This document shows, piece by piece, positions 11,233 to 23,363 of a DNA stretch of 64,000 nucleotides. The stretch is from Gloeopeniophorella convolvens (lineage: Eukaryota > Basidiomycota > Agaricomycetes > Russulales): the NCBI GenBank assembly GCA_022496205.1, contig WTXD01000007.1, forward strand, positions 372,001-436,000, given 5' to 3'. A model generated the notes under the pieces. The model saw nothing but the letters and a program-made list of their open reading frames with translations. It was not told the origin of the DNA and did not search any database. The position numbers and the translations under genes are program-made. Position 1 is the first letter of the stretch; every line of letters begins with the position of its first letter.

Positions 11233-12867
11233 TTAAATACGGCAACCATACATCTGAGGACCTATAACACGAGTTTTACATTCGCCCACTCTTTGGACCC
11301 AAGATCCTTCAATGCCGAAGCCGAAGCCTTTGCCTATATCTGGCGTTGTTGCAGCAGCCGCGAGAGCCTGTTCACGTATCAGGGCACTTAGTTCTATCAG
11401 AAAGATATAGAACTCACGACAGTGGTCTTCCAAGCTGCGCACGACGACGCTGCAAACCGTCAAGCGGGCTAGGTCGATGATATCTGACTCCTCCACGAGG
11501 GCGCAATTGATGACGGTAATTTCCTCGATGGAGTCGTAAGGTGTTGTCGCCTGGCTGTCACCCGATTCCATTCTGGACCGTACAAAGTCCACTAAGGCGC
11601 GACCAGCCAGCTGCTCGCACCAACGGAGATCCAAGCGCTTCAGACGGGGGCATACTCCTGCTGGTCCACGCAAGGACAGTATGACATCGTTGGGAATCTC
11701 CGTCTCGTGAAGTCGCAGCTCTTCTAGACGAGGCAGCAACGCGAGGCAATGCAGGTAGTCTTCTCGACGTATATCGATGTCGTGCAGCTCCAACAACTCG
11801 AGTGGAGGGCTAGAAATCTCCAGGAACCGGCGCAGTGCTTGGCCAGTGACCTCGTGGGGACGGTTCAAGGGTAGTTCCGATGATCGAAGATGGAGGAATC
11901 GGAGATTAGGGACCTGAAGGTACTGCAGGATCTCGGTGGCATCAGGGGCCGCGTTGATGACAAGCCGCTCCAAACATGGCAGTAGGGTAGCCGTTGCTTG
12001 ACCACCAGGGAATTCGAGGACCTCGACAAAGTGATCTGGAATGACGAGCGTCAGGCTCCGAAGCGACGGCAGTCCCCCAAGCATCTCGAAAGCTGCGGGG
12101 ATAGAGGGCCGTGATGACGGTGCTTCAGCCAATTCCAAGGACAAATCAGCGACGGTTTGCGGGAGGTTGGGAGGGAATCTGTTAGAGACTATCCTGATGG
12201 AGGATAGACGCGGAGCCTGTGAAAACACTTCTTCGAGCCCCGCCAGGTCGTCGCTACCGCCCTCTGTATCGAGGCCGGCGGAGAAGCTCGTGATTCCAAG
12301 GCAGCTGAGGTGGGGGAAAGGGCGATTGCACCTGGTTAACATGTGCGTGGCTTGTTGTGCGAAGCTGGCGCTCAAGTTGAAGCTGTGCCACCGCGAGGCA
12401 TTGTCGAGGATAAGCTCGAAGGCGTTCAGAAGGTGGGTGTCGAGGGCTTGGACGTCGACTGTGACGTGCAGCGGCGACTGAAGGGACCTGGAGAGCCAGA
12501 GGTGCGTTTTCCCAACAGGGTCCACGCTTTGGCTTGTAAGGTGTATGTGGGACCACACGCGAGGGAAGAAGCTGGCCTGCCGCCACTTGGAACAAACGTG
12601 GGAGATAACGAGCGGGGCATTGGCCCACCCGCTAGCTGCACAGTGTTCGAATATAAGAGCTAGCACGTCTTCGGGTGAACGCCATGCCAGCGAGATTGAG
12701 CCACGATACTTGGCGATCGCACCCAGATGTTGAGCCTTCTGCATGCGGAGTTGATTGACCTGTCGTAGTGCGTTCTGAATTGCAGCGTCTATCGATGCGA
12801 TTTCCTGTTCGTGCAGGCGGATATTTGCATTCACCGTAAGGATCTCGTCGGGTGTCGCTCTCTCCAT
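11233..12867 (-). CDS. F-box protein with leucine-rich repeats
   Basis: A single open frame of 544 codons with ATG at 12865-12867. Residues about 10-50 look like a short coiled coil (NANIRLHEQEIASIDAAIQN). Residues about 58-100 match an F-box-like domain (SPEDVLALIFEHCAASG, VCSKWRQASFFPRVWSHIHL). The rest has irregular leucine-rich repeats (PNLRFLHLRSSELPL, LPRLEELRLHETEIP, PRLKRLDLRWCEQL). F-box proteins bind Skp1 and bring substrates to SCF ubiquitin ligases; no target can be inferred. Such single-exon F-box genes form large, fast-evolving families in Agaricomycetes. A small intron near the 3' end (around 11395-11450) cannot be excluded. Confidence 0.88.
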   Translation of the reverse strand: MERATPDEILTVNANIRLHEQEIASIDAAIQNALRQVNQLRMQKAQHLGAIAKYRGSISLAWRSPEDVLALIFEHCAASGWANAPLVISHVCSKWRQASFFPRVWSHIHLTSQSVDPVGKTHLWLSRSLQSPLHVTVDVQALDTHLLNAFELILDNASRWHSFNLSASFAQQATHMLTRCNRPFPHLSCLGITSFSAGLDTEGGSDDLAGLEEVFSQAPRLSSIRIVSNRFPPNLPQTVADLSLELAEAPSSRPSIPAAFEMLGGLPSLRSLTLVIPDHFVEVLEFPGGQATATLLPCLERLVINAAPDATEILQYLQVPNLRFLHLRSSELPLNRPHEVTGQALRRFLEISSPPLELLELHDIDIRREDYLHCLALLPRLEELRLHETEIPNDVILSLRGPAGVCPRLKRLDLRWCEQLAGRALVDFVRSRMESGDSQATTPYDSIEEITVINCALVEESDIIDLARLTVCSVVVRSLEDHCREFYIFLIELSALIREQALAAAATTPDIGKGFGFGIEGSWVQRVGECKTRVIGPQMYGCRI

Positions 12868-15863
12868 GCCCTTGTGAGCAGTGAAGAGATAGTTGGTGGC
12901 CTAGATCCCGTTGAGGGGGACGACACAAAGTCAGCCCTTATCAACTTTCGAAACCGATGAAATCAGTTTACCTCGCGATTCGCTGATCGTATGCTACGTA
13001 GACCACCCCTCTAACTTGCCAGCGACTCACGGTATCCGGGAAAAGGCACCTATGTAGTCCGTTGCCCGTATAGGCGGGAGTCAGGTTCTGAGAGTAGTAG
13101 TCCCTGCAAAGGTTACCAAGAGAGAGTATCAGTGGCGATGCATCGGTGACAAAAATAAGCGGGTCACCGCACTGACGAAGACGCAACCAATAAGTGTTCT
13201 GACCCAGATAATGGATGTTTCAGGGAGCAGCGACAGCGTAGAGGACCCGAGTAGAGTGTGAGCTGAATCGATCCACCAGTGCCCAAAGTGGTGCTGTGTT
13301 ATAAAGTAAGATGGATTGCCTGACTGGTGTCGCGCGCATGATGACGGAATACAACCCCGAGACCGCGTCGCCTTTTCTGTCCCTGGCCGCTGGCACTATT
13401 GAAGCCTGTAACAAATTGTTTTGGTTACACCTGTTGAGTGCGATGAGCGTAGCCGAGGCCGCGAGAATCATGTGGCCGGCACCGTTTTGAGTAAGACATC
13501 GAACTTCGGATACGGGCGCTTGACTCTGTTCTCTCGATGCGGTGCGCTTGGACCCAGCGAGTGCGAGTCTGATGGTAACAGCTCGGCCCCACTATGAGCT
13601 CTTTGCCACGTCCATCGGCTGATCAACAACTCAATCAATACGCAGTCGCCTCAGAACGACGGCCGCTTCCGTATTTGCCAGTCGGGTATTCATTTCTCTC
13701 AAATTTGGACTTTGTCTTGCGGCTTGGCTTCTGTGGGCAGTGATCATAGACCGCATCGCACCGGTAAAACGTCTGCCACGATGCAACACCTCAAAACACC
13801 GGTCCATTGGGTTCCCACGCCTCCCCTCTCCGTTCGCTCAATTTCCCACTCCGCGGTGCCCACGACTCTATGATCATCTACTCCTCGATTTCCCAAACGG
13901 TTAACCTGCTCCCGTGTCGTGCGACTGGATCTCTGTGGTGTCATGCGACGGACTGACTGGCTTCAAAGCTGACAGACATCCGTGGCTTCATTGACGCAAA
14001 TGCTGCTCGGCGCCCACATTGACTCAACTTTCTTTGCGGTGCACGTAATTTAGAAACCCACTGGCAGTATCGTGCCTTGGCGGCATGAGGGCCTAGACTG
14101 TGAGGGTGCGATCGCTCGGGGAATCAGCTGCGGTTGCCAACTGCAGGTCCTACAGCTAGAGTCGGTGTCAGCGACCGCCGGCTCATGCACCACCTTTAGG
14201 AGCGGAAGGAGGTGCGCATAGTTGCTGGTGTCGCTTGAAATTCCCAAGAACGATGCGGCCATGGTGCCAACCGCCAGGATGACCAGAGCTCTCAATCCAC
14301 AACTAAGGGACCCTGTTCCTTGAGTGCAGGAACGTGCGGTCGCGAGTGCGCACGTACTTCATACGTCCCTCTATACATATATACTTGGAGGTCTGCGCAG
14401 CTCACACCTACGTATGCCAGCAGGTTGGTGTGGCATTTCCGGAGCGTGCACGCTCACCGTCAAAACCAACCACGGTAACTCGGATACGGGCTGCTTTGAC
14501 ACCCTCAACTTGCGCTCCATCTTACCGCAGCACAGTAATGGATGTCTGCAGAAGCCTGCCTTCCAGCTTGCCTAGGGCTGCTCGAATTCTAGTTTTATAT
14601 AAGCCATCTCCCTGGCAGCGGACCATTGCCATCACATAACCGCGCTGTTGGGGCCTCCTCAACCCCCTTCCACTATTCTTCAAGGGCCATAGATGATATG
14701 AGCTTCCAGGGGCGGTTCTGGCATAATCATTGGACTGTTCGTCTCTACCCTCAGCATCTGGTCGGCATGCGTATTGCATGCGGATGGGTTTAGGTCCTCA
14801 GGCCTTTTTACGGTGTGCTGATCGCCACGTCTCCCCCCAACTGTGCTACTATAGTCTTGCTGCTTCAATCATTGTCCGTAACGCGGCCCTGTGCACTAGT
14901 ACGCGTACGTGGCCGAGATGTCAGTCACAGGTACGACCCGTTCCCGTAATCCCTGGGTTCACAAAGTTATGCTTGTCCAAGTTCTTAAGGTACCTTGTGG
15001 ACCCTCTGGCTAGCAACAGATTGTATTTTTCCCACACTCAAGATCCCGTTCGCACGTCATCTGTTCGCCTACGCCTCGTAGCGCTGAGCTGTCCACTGAC
15101 TCAAACTTGAAATCCAGCTGGCACTTTCACTGAGCACAAGCTCGTTGGAACATCCTCCTACATGAACTATGTCTGTCGTGAGTACCAGTTCAGTGTTCAA
15201 TGTTATTCGACAAAACCCTTGCCCCTTTTGATTCTCATCTACTCAAATGCCCCAGTGGCCGCATTCGGTGTCATGTGACACATAAGAAGACAACCTGTGT
15301 GGTTCCTGCCGGTATCCAAGAACCATGTTTCGCCTGTCACGTTCGTTCCTGTGATTGGGACCGACCCACCAAGCCGAAATACAGACGCAGGTGGACAAGT
15401 ATACCAGACGAAGCCATATGCACCGGAACTTCTCCTCCTGACAGAGGGCCTAGGCTTGCCTCAAAACATCAGTCGGGCACCATCATCTACCCGAGAGCCT
15501 ACACAGCAGATTCAATCAGTTACCTTCCAGGCTGTGCACCTAGGGGTATATATCGGTCTGCAGACTTCGGAGCCGTCTACTATAGACCCTCGAAATCTTG
15601 CTTCGATTCGAAGATCGAGCTCACGCCCCTCGCCAGAACCCGTCCTCCGAGCCAGTCCCGCTCACCCAAGAGCACCAGGCAATGTCCATTGAGACTTGTT
15701 ACGATCCAGGACTCATACCCCTAATCCGGCTATGTTTGAAACGATACAGCTTGTCATTCGATATATGATTCCGGTGCATGATGCTTCGGACATATGACGG
15801 AGACGCATTTGCTTACAACACTTTCGGCTTCTCTTACAGTCTGCTGAAATACTCGGCTTCGAT
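12868..15863. other. Gene-poor 3-kb stretch
   Basis: No gene can be supported. Frames are short and broken on both strands. Seen but not assigned: a plus-strand frame at 15200-15724 (174 codons) with a Cys-rich start (CVVPAGIQEPCFACHVRSC), a hydrophobic plus-strand stretch near 14717-14770 (GIIIGLFVSTLSIWSACVLH), and a minus-strand two-exon possibility starting near 14255 (MAASFLGISSDTSNYAHLLP). The area could hold a decayed gene, a short-exon gene or a non-coding transcript. Confidence 0.4.
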
Positions 15864-17887
<2,024 letters not shown>

Positions 17888-18485
17888 ATGTCATTCCAGA
17901 ACATATACTTCAAGAGGGTGAGCTCCCGTACCTCTCATTAGTCATAGGAACCCCACCTGGACGCGCAGTTACACACGCCAGGCTACCGCGACCGCACGGG
18001 CGTGTTATGTCTGCAACAAGCCGACCACCACCTGTCTCGCCACAGTCAACACGGTCGACTTTGTCTATACATGCGAGGCGCACCTCTCCGACCCAGGCTT
18101 CGCGACAGAAATTGTCGACCCGAATGCGCCAAAAGAGGTGAGCAAAGAAGAGATCGCACGCGTCAAGGCGGAGTGGGAAGCGAAGGAGGCCCGAAGGAAG
18201 GAGAAGGCAAAAGCTAAGGAGGACGATAAGGGTGGCAAGGACGGGGAGAACGAGAAGGACGACGGGAAGAAGAGCGCTCAGTCCCCGTCCCCGCCGGTTC
18301 CCGGAGCACTTCCCTCGCCAACGCCCAGCCCCGGCGCTACGACACCGACGCATAAACGCTATATCCTCCATCGCGACTTCTATGCTATGCGTCAGGCAGA
18401 ACACAGACGGAGAAGACAGGCGAAGCAAATGCAGGAGCTTGCGCCTAGACTGCCCGGGGCCCCGCGAGGGTCACTGACTGGCTAA
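17888..18485 (+). CDS. VFA1: Vps4-associated protein 1
   Basis: Vfa1 binds the AAA ATPase Vps4 at endosomes and stimulates it in ESCRT-III disassembly. Exon 1 is ten codons (MSFQNIYFKR, ATG at 17888). An intron with acceptor at about 17970 leads to ATATARACYVCNKPTTTCLA, with the family CYVC-KPTT block, then VDFVYTCEAHLSDPGFATE. The Cys pairs and CEAH suggest a small zinc-binding fold. The middle is a highly charged Lys/Glu helix (KEEIARVKAEWEAKEARRKE), followed by a Pro/Ser linker and a C-terminal basic helix (RDFYAMRQAEHRRRRQAK) where the Vps4-binding segment would be expected. Length is about 175 residues. Confidence 0.88.
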
Positions 18486-18717
18486 TAACTACTTTTTGCT
18501 TTCATGATGAGTTGACTGGAACTCCAAGTCTCCAACGGCAGTCGCTCACTTGACGGTGCTGGCACTTGTTGCGAATACGGATTACAGCAGCTAGCGCGAT
18601 TGCCTATATATGTGGTGTATGCTATGTGATGTGATACTATAACAAGAGATTGCCGGAATTGCAAGGAAAATAAATTAATACACGCGATCCAAAGTCCGGT
18701 GAAGGAGAGATCGTTGT

Positions 18718-20486
18718 TTACGCCTCCTGGAAAGGATTGCATCCGCAAACAATCGCGCGCACGATGAAGCTAAATATACTCCCAATAACTAGTCCACCAA
18801 CGATACAGAAGCTCGCGATTGGGGCCGCAAGATCAACGTCCTCCTTGCGTCCCTTGAGCCGGGGGTTGTGCTCGAGCGACGGTGCGCTCATCATGCACAT
18901 GCTGGAGACGTAGCCGTTGGTGACCCCAAATGCGAACAGCAGCACCATAAACATCACGTCCGAGCTAACGACAGGAGGCTTGGATGGCGCGAAGCTGTCA
19001 CGCTGCAGATTGCATGCGAGGAAAAGGGGGATGAAGAGGGTCCGCGAGAGTGATAGACCGAGGAGCCGGTGGGAAGACCAGACGAGGAGTCGAGGGATAC
19101 TGCAGAGGTACCGGCCGAACCAATCGCCGCAGTTGAAGACGACGAAATGAAGCGAGCTGAAGAATAGCGGGTGGATTCCAGGATTGGTAGGGCCAATTGA
19201 AATCGTGATGGCAGGGAATACGGACTGTGCACAATATCAGATCATGAACGAAAGCGGATTCTGAGCAACTCACAAGAGTGATGATGAAGACATAACCAGC
19301 TGCGACCTCGTACACAATGTTTCTGCGTGCGACGCTGAGAACTCTGTTCATGATTCCCTTTGCCTCGGGTGTCGTGAGTTCACTGGCGAGGAGCGGCCGG
19401 TGGTCCGCGCCGACAGAAAGTCTCCGGCGCATCCACGACTCGTCAATCGGCACAACGACGGCACGATACGCAGGCATCCGAGTCATCCACACGTTCGCAA
19501 ACCCACATGCGAACAAGAACAGCGCAGACATACCAAAGAACAGCCTCGCCGATTTGGTCTCCGCAGACCCGTCCGTAGTGGGGCTGACTTCGGACGCGTG
19601 CAGAGACGTGAATGCGCTGAGAAGCTGGATCAAGGAGAGGATTACGGCAACCACGGCCTGGCCGGACATAACGGCCTGCATGATGGAAGGCCCAAATAGG
19701 GAGGCCACTGCCACTACAGAGGTCTGCAGGTAGGAACCGCATGCGGCGAGTGTGATGCCTATCATGAGGACGAACGGACCAAAGAGGCTTGTCGGAAGGG
19801 TGAAGAACGTGCTGAAGAAGAGAACGCATATCAAGGAGGCTAGACAGAGCATTGCCCACCGTCCACGCTGTGCGGAAGGCGCCTATGATGTCGCTCAGTA
19901 CTTGGAGTACGGCAAAAGGGGGTAGATGTGGGGAGTGAACGCACCTCCTTCGATGTTATGGTAGCGTGCGCGAGGAAGATGAAGTTGGAGAGGGTGAACG
20001 AAGTGGCCAGATACGAGCCGAACGTGCTCCTCATAGACGAACTCTGCAATTGCGACAGGAAATAAGGCTCGGCGGTGATCATGACTGCACGCTGCGTTAA
20101 GTCGTGCGACAAGAACAGGACACGCTGGACGCACCGTTCCACGGTATGAGGACTGCTGAGCCAAGCATAAAGTGAATCCACTTTATCTTGGAGTCGACTG
20201 GAACCTCGGAAATCGTGGGATCCTCTTCTATGGGATCCTCAAACGCCTCTTCTACAATCATGTCAGCTTCTTCAATGGCCGAGGGGATGTTGACGTCGTG
20301 TGCAGCCTTAGGAGACTGGGGGAGTGTGTGGTATTGAGCGTCCATGGAGGAAAGCGAGGAAGAGTGGCGTCGACCGAGCATTATCGGCCTGGTGAAATGA
20401 GTGACCGTGTGTCCGGAGGGTGAGTCAGATTCCAATGAGGAGATGCGGGGTCGCGCTGCGGCGTGCCGTGGTTCCAAATCGGCCAT
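18718..20486 (-). CDS. FUN26: Equilibrative nucleoside transporter
   Basis: An SLC29/ENT-family membrane carrier; the yeast relative Fun26 works in the vacuole. The start at 20486 (MADLEPRHAAARPRISSLES) opens a cytosolic acidic tail, followed by KIKWIHFMLGSAVLIPWN, the diagnostic ENT first helix. Further exons encode hydrophobic helices (FVLMIGITLAACGSYLQTSV, GPSIMQAVMSGQAVVAVILS, MSALFLFACGFANVWMTRMP) and the last block VLLFAFGVTNGYVSSMCMMS, which matches ENT helix 10, ending CGCNPFQEA with TAA at 18718-18720. About five introns are implied. The order of helices and the long loop after helix 6 fit the usual 11-span topology. Confidence 0.92.
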
Positions 20487-20792
20487 ATTGGGCGGCGGTG
20501 CAAAGATAACGGCTGCGCTCAGGTCACTTCAGCACGACGCACTAGAAACGGCAGCGTCTTGTCGGTTGCTGGTGGCAGAGAAGCTGAAGAGACAACAACG
20601 AAGCGGTGTCACTGTCGAGTACGTTATATCCACTAGCGGAATTAGCTGTGGGAAGCGCGCGCGACTCTATGTAGGTCAACTGCGAAACGGCCCGACGCGA
20701 ACCACCCCGGACAACGGACAGGCTCGGACAGGGCAATAGTGCGGCTTATGGCCAAGTCCACGGTGCGTATATTACCCAGCAGGACAGGTGTA
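20487..20792. other. Intergenic, FUN26 promoter side
   Basis: This lies between the transporter start and the stop of the mitochondrial L24 gene; both genes run on the minus strand. No gene or RNA was recognised. Confidence 0.45.
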
Positions 20793-22038
20793 TCAGAGCG
20801 TGGCAGTCGGGATGACTTGGTTCGGTGCATCCTTGAGCACCAAGCCACGCAGCCTCTCGTCCTGCTTGCGTTCCTTCCGCGCCCGACGAACCTTCCGCCT
20901 CTCCACGGCAGCCTCGCCGCCACGGTGGATCCACCTCCTCTTCTTCTCCTCGCGAATATCCGCCGCCAGCCGCTCACGCCATTTCCACACCGCCTCTGCA
21001 CGTGCCTCGTGTCGCGTGCGTCCCTTGAGGTCCTTGAGCTCGTTCTGCACGTACACCTTGAGCAGCTCGCGCTGACGCGTCAGTGCTGCCTGCCAGCGTC
21101 TCTGCTTCTTGGCGCGGCTGTGAGGGTTCGAAAGCTCCTTGCTCAAATGAATCTCCACAGGCACCGCTGGGTCATATGGCCGGGCGTCGGGTTTGAGCAC
21201 AGACTGAATGTACTTGTTTTCATCGATTTCCGACACGGCTGCATCGGTGTCGGCAGGAAGCGCGAACGGCACGTATGTGATTGCCGTCACGTCCTCCGCC
21301 TTGGACGTATAGATGGTCGCTGGTGGATGGTCAGACTCGAGTTACGCCCGTGCATAAGGATGGCATACCATCTTGTTTCGGGCGGTCCGGCTGTTTGGGC
21401 CATGGTATCTTGATACTACCGGTCGTTTTGGCGGCCGTGGGGAGCCTGGGGGTAGTCCCCGCTGCGAAGCGGTCCCAGTGGTACCTGGCAAGCATGGGGT
21501 GCCAGAAAGGATTCGATGTACCGACGCGCGTAGCAAACACTCTGCACAACGGATGAGAGGCGAACACGAGGGAGGCGCCGGACGTACGGGAGTGTGCGCG
21601 GCTCTGTAGAGTTGGCTTGAGCGGGGAACTCGAAGTCGCCAATGAACAGCTGGCATCGCGAATAATGCACGTTCCGCAAGTCGCCCTCCTTTCCGGCCTG
21701 ATACGCGTGTTAGACGCGTTCGAACACCCACTCCGAGATGGTGAAAGCAAGTCCCTCACCTTCGGCTTCCCGCCCTTCAAATATACGCGGTTCGAGAGTT
21801 TGTTGATCTTCGCCACCTCGAGGAGCTTTTCCTCCTTGTCGCCGATGACCCGAACACGGTCTCCCGGGACAATGTTCCAGTATTTAATGCGATCCTGGGG
21901 CTTCACAGCCTTGACCACGGGATCCTTGAACGAATGGCGCTTGAGCCAATTAAGTGGGAACGGCTGCATGTGGAGGAGGTCCTTCGTCCATGGCTTGCTC
22001 GTGATGGCGGTACGAACTTGCGAAGCTGTGAGCGGCAT
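20793..22038 (-). CDS. MRPL40: Mitochondrial ribosomal protein uL24m
   Basis: A large-subunit mitoribosome protein. The start at 22038 gives MPLTASQVRTAITSKPWTKD and an N-terminus rich in Lys and aromatic residues. The KOW motif follows: WNIVPGDRVRVIGDKEEKLL and VAKINKLSNRVYLKGGKPK. A second exon gives DLRNVHYSRCQLFIGDFEFP, the L24 family strand, then VFATRVGTSNPFWHPMLARY. The C-terminal exon (about 21320-20793) is long and basic (RHEARAEAVWKWRERLAADI, RRKVRRARKERKQDERLRG), as in fungal mitochondrial L24. Three introns are implied. The yeast ortholog is Mrpl40; the symbol follows that, by family only. Confidence 0.88.
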
Positions 22039-23363
22039 TTTGTTCTAGGACCAAGCTGGGCTGAGCGAATGCCTGGCGACCGCGTCGAGTTGTGCGTTGC
22101 TGGCGGCGGAACAAGCGCGTCCGGGAAAGCTCACACTCTGCTGACTAAGCTGCACCTCCCCAAACTGCCATTGTCGCGGCACCTAGTCTGCTTTCAATAC
22201 GGGACGTATTGTCGGGAGGTCCTCCCCCTTCCTGATTGGGATAGCATAAGTGGGTGTATTCGAAGTCCGAAGTGACGCGCGGACGGTCGTGCTCAAAATT
22301 AAGTATGTATATTCCGACCGCAGCTTCATGGTCTGTATGCCATCGACGGCGAGTCCGAGCCCTACCCTTAGTCTCGTCGACCTCATAGAGACCATCGTAT
22401 CTGAAGACTGATGCAGACAGCAAGTTCAACGTGACTGGCCTTCACAAAGTTCTAGCACCTCACAGATATCCTCCTCCACCTCTGCGGCCTGTTTTCAATG
22501 ACCCGGTCAAACAATGCATAGCAACACACGAGCCGGCGAGTCTGCGAAATCTATCGTCGCCGGCATACATGCGCAATCTCTTGGCAATCAACATTCGTGG
22601 CTGCGTGCAAAACTGGCACAGCATTTGCGCATGTGTTGTTGCATCTTAGCATTGTCGCCGCTCTATGGATACACCCTGGGTCGCAGGTGAGCATGTGGAC
22701 CGTGGTTTTTGTTTTCCCCTGCAAGACTTCGCTGCTGTTGGTGAATTTAGTGCGGACGTGAGCGCTGAGCACATGTTACAGCTGCGATCACGCGAGGCAG
22801 CCATTGCGCACACATGTAGGATTGGGATTCAATATATGATATTTTTGACTGCATACATTCCATTTCCAAGCAAGTGGGCGGCAGCGAACATCGTTAAGGG
22901 CACACATGGCGATGCAGACACTGTGCCCAGATTCGAGGGGGCAGGATGTTGTGGGATAATTTGGGTAGATAAGACTTGGAATATGCGGCAGATGCGAAAA
23001 ATAGGACCTCCCGATAGTGACCCGGGTATTGGAAGCAGACGCCAGATGGAGGATCCCGCGGAACAAGGGTTGACGTAATCGTGCGTCTGCCTCTGGGAGA
23101 CTAGCGGCACCGGTCGAGGTAAATCTAATTGTCGCGCCACACAGCCATGAACTAAAATTAAAGATGCAAGTTCAACCGTGATGCTAGATGGATACACTGG
23201 TACAAAACCAAGTACAACACGAGAAAAAGTTCAGCACAGCGACAACAAATGTCGTCTCTTCGCACTATCCCGCCGGTACGGACCGAGAAGGTTGTGATGC
23301 ACTGCTCCAGGCCACAGACGAGGAACTGGGTTCTTCCGACTCGAGAGACTGGAGAAGGCCAAT
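22039..23363. other. Intergenic with one weak candidate gene
   Basis: This contains the uL24m promoter, a weak plus-strand candidate (22069-22411, listed separately) and about 900 bp where both strands hold only unrecognised short frames, the longest 22665-23078 on the plus strand (137 codons, no motif). Confidence 0.4.
22069..22411 (+). CDS. Weak candidate small gene, divergent from uL24m
   Basis: Two adjoining plus-strand frames look protein-like. The first starts with ATG at 22069 (MPGDRVELCVAGGGTSASGK, then LLTKLHLPKLPLSRHLVCF). The second reads VFEVRSDARTVVLKIKYVYS, DRSFMVCMPSTASPSPTLSL and VDLIETIVSED with TGA at 22409-22411. Joining them needs an intron of about 40 bp, shorter than others in this window, so either the join is wrong or the first part is not coding. 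The start would be only 30 bp from the uL24m start. No family was recognised. Confidence 0.25.
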
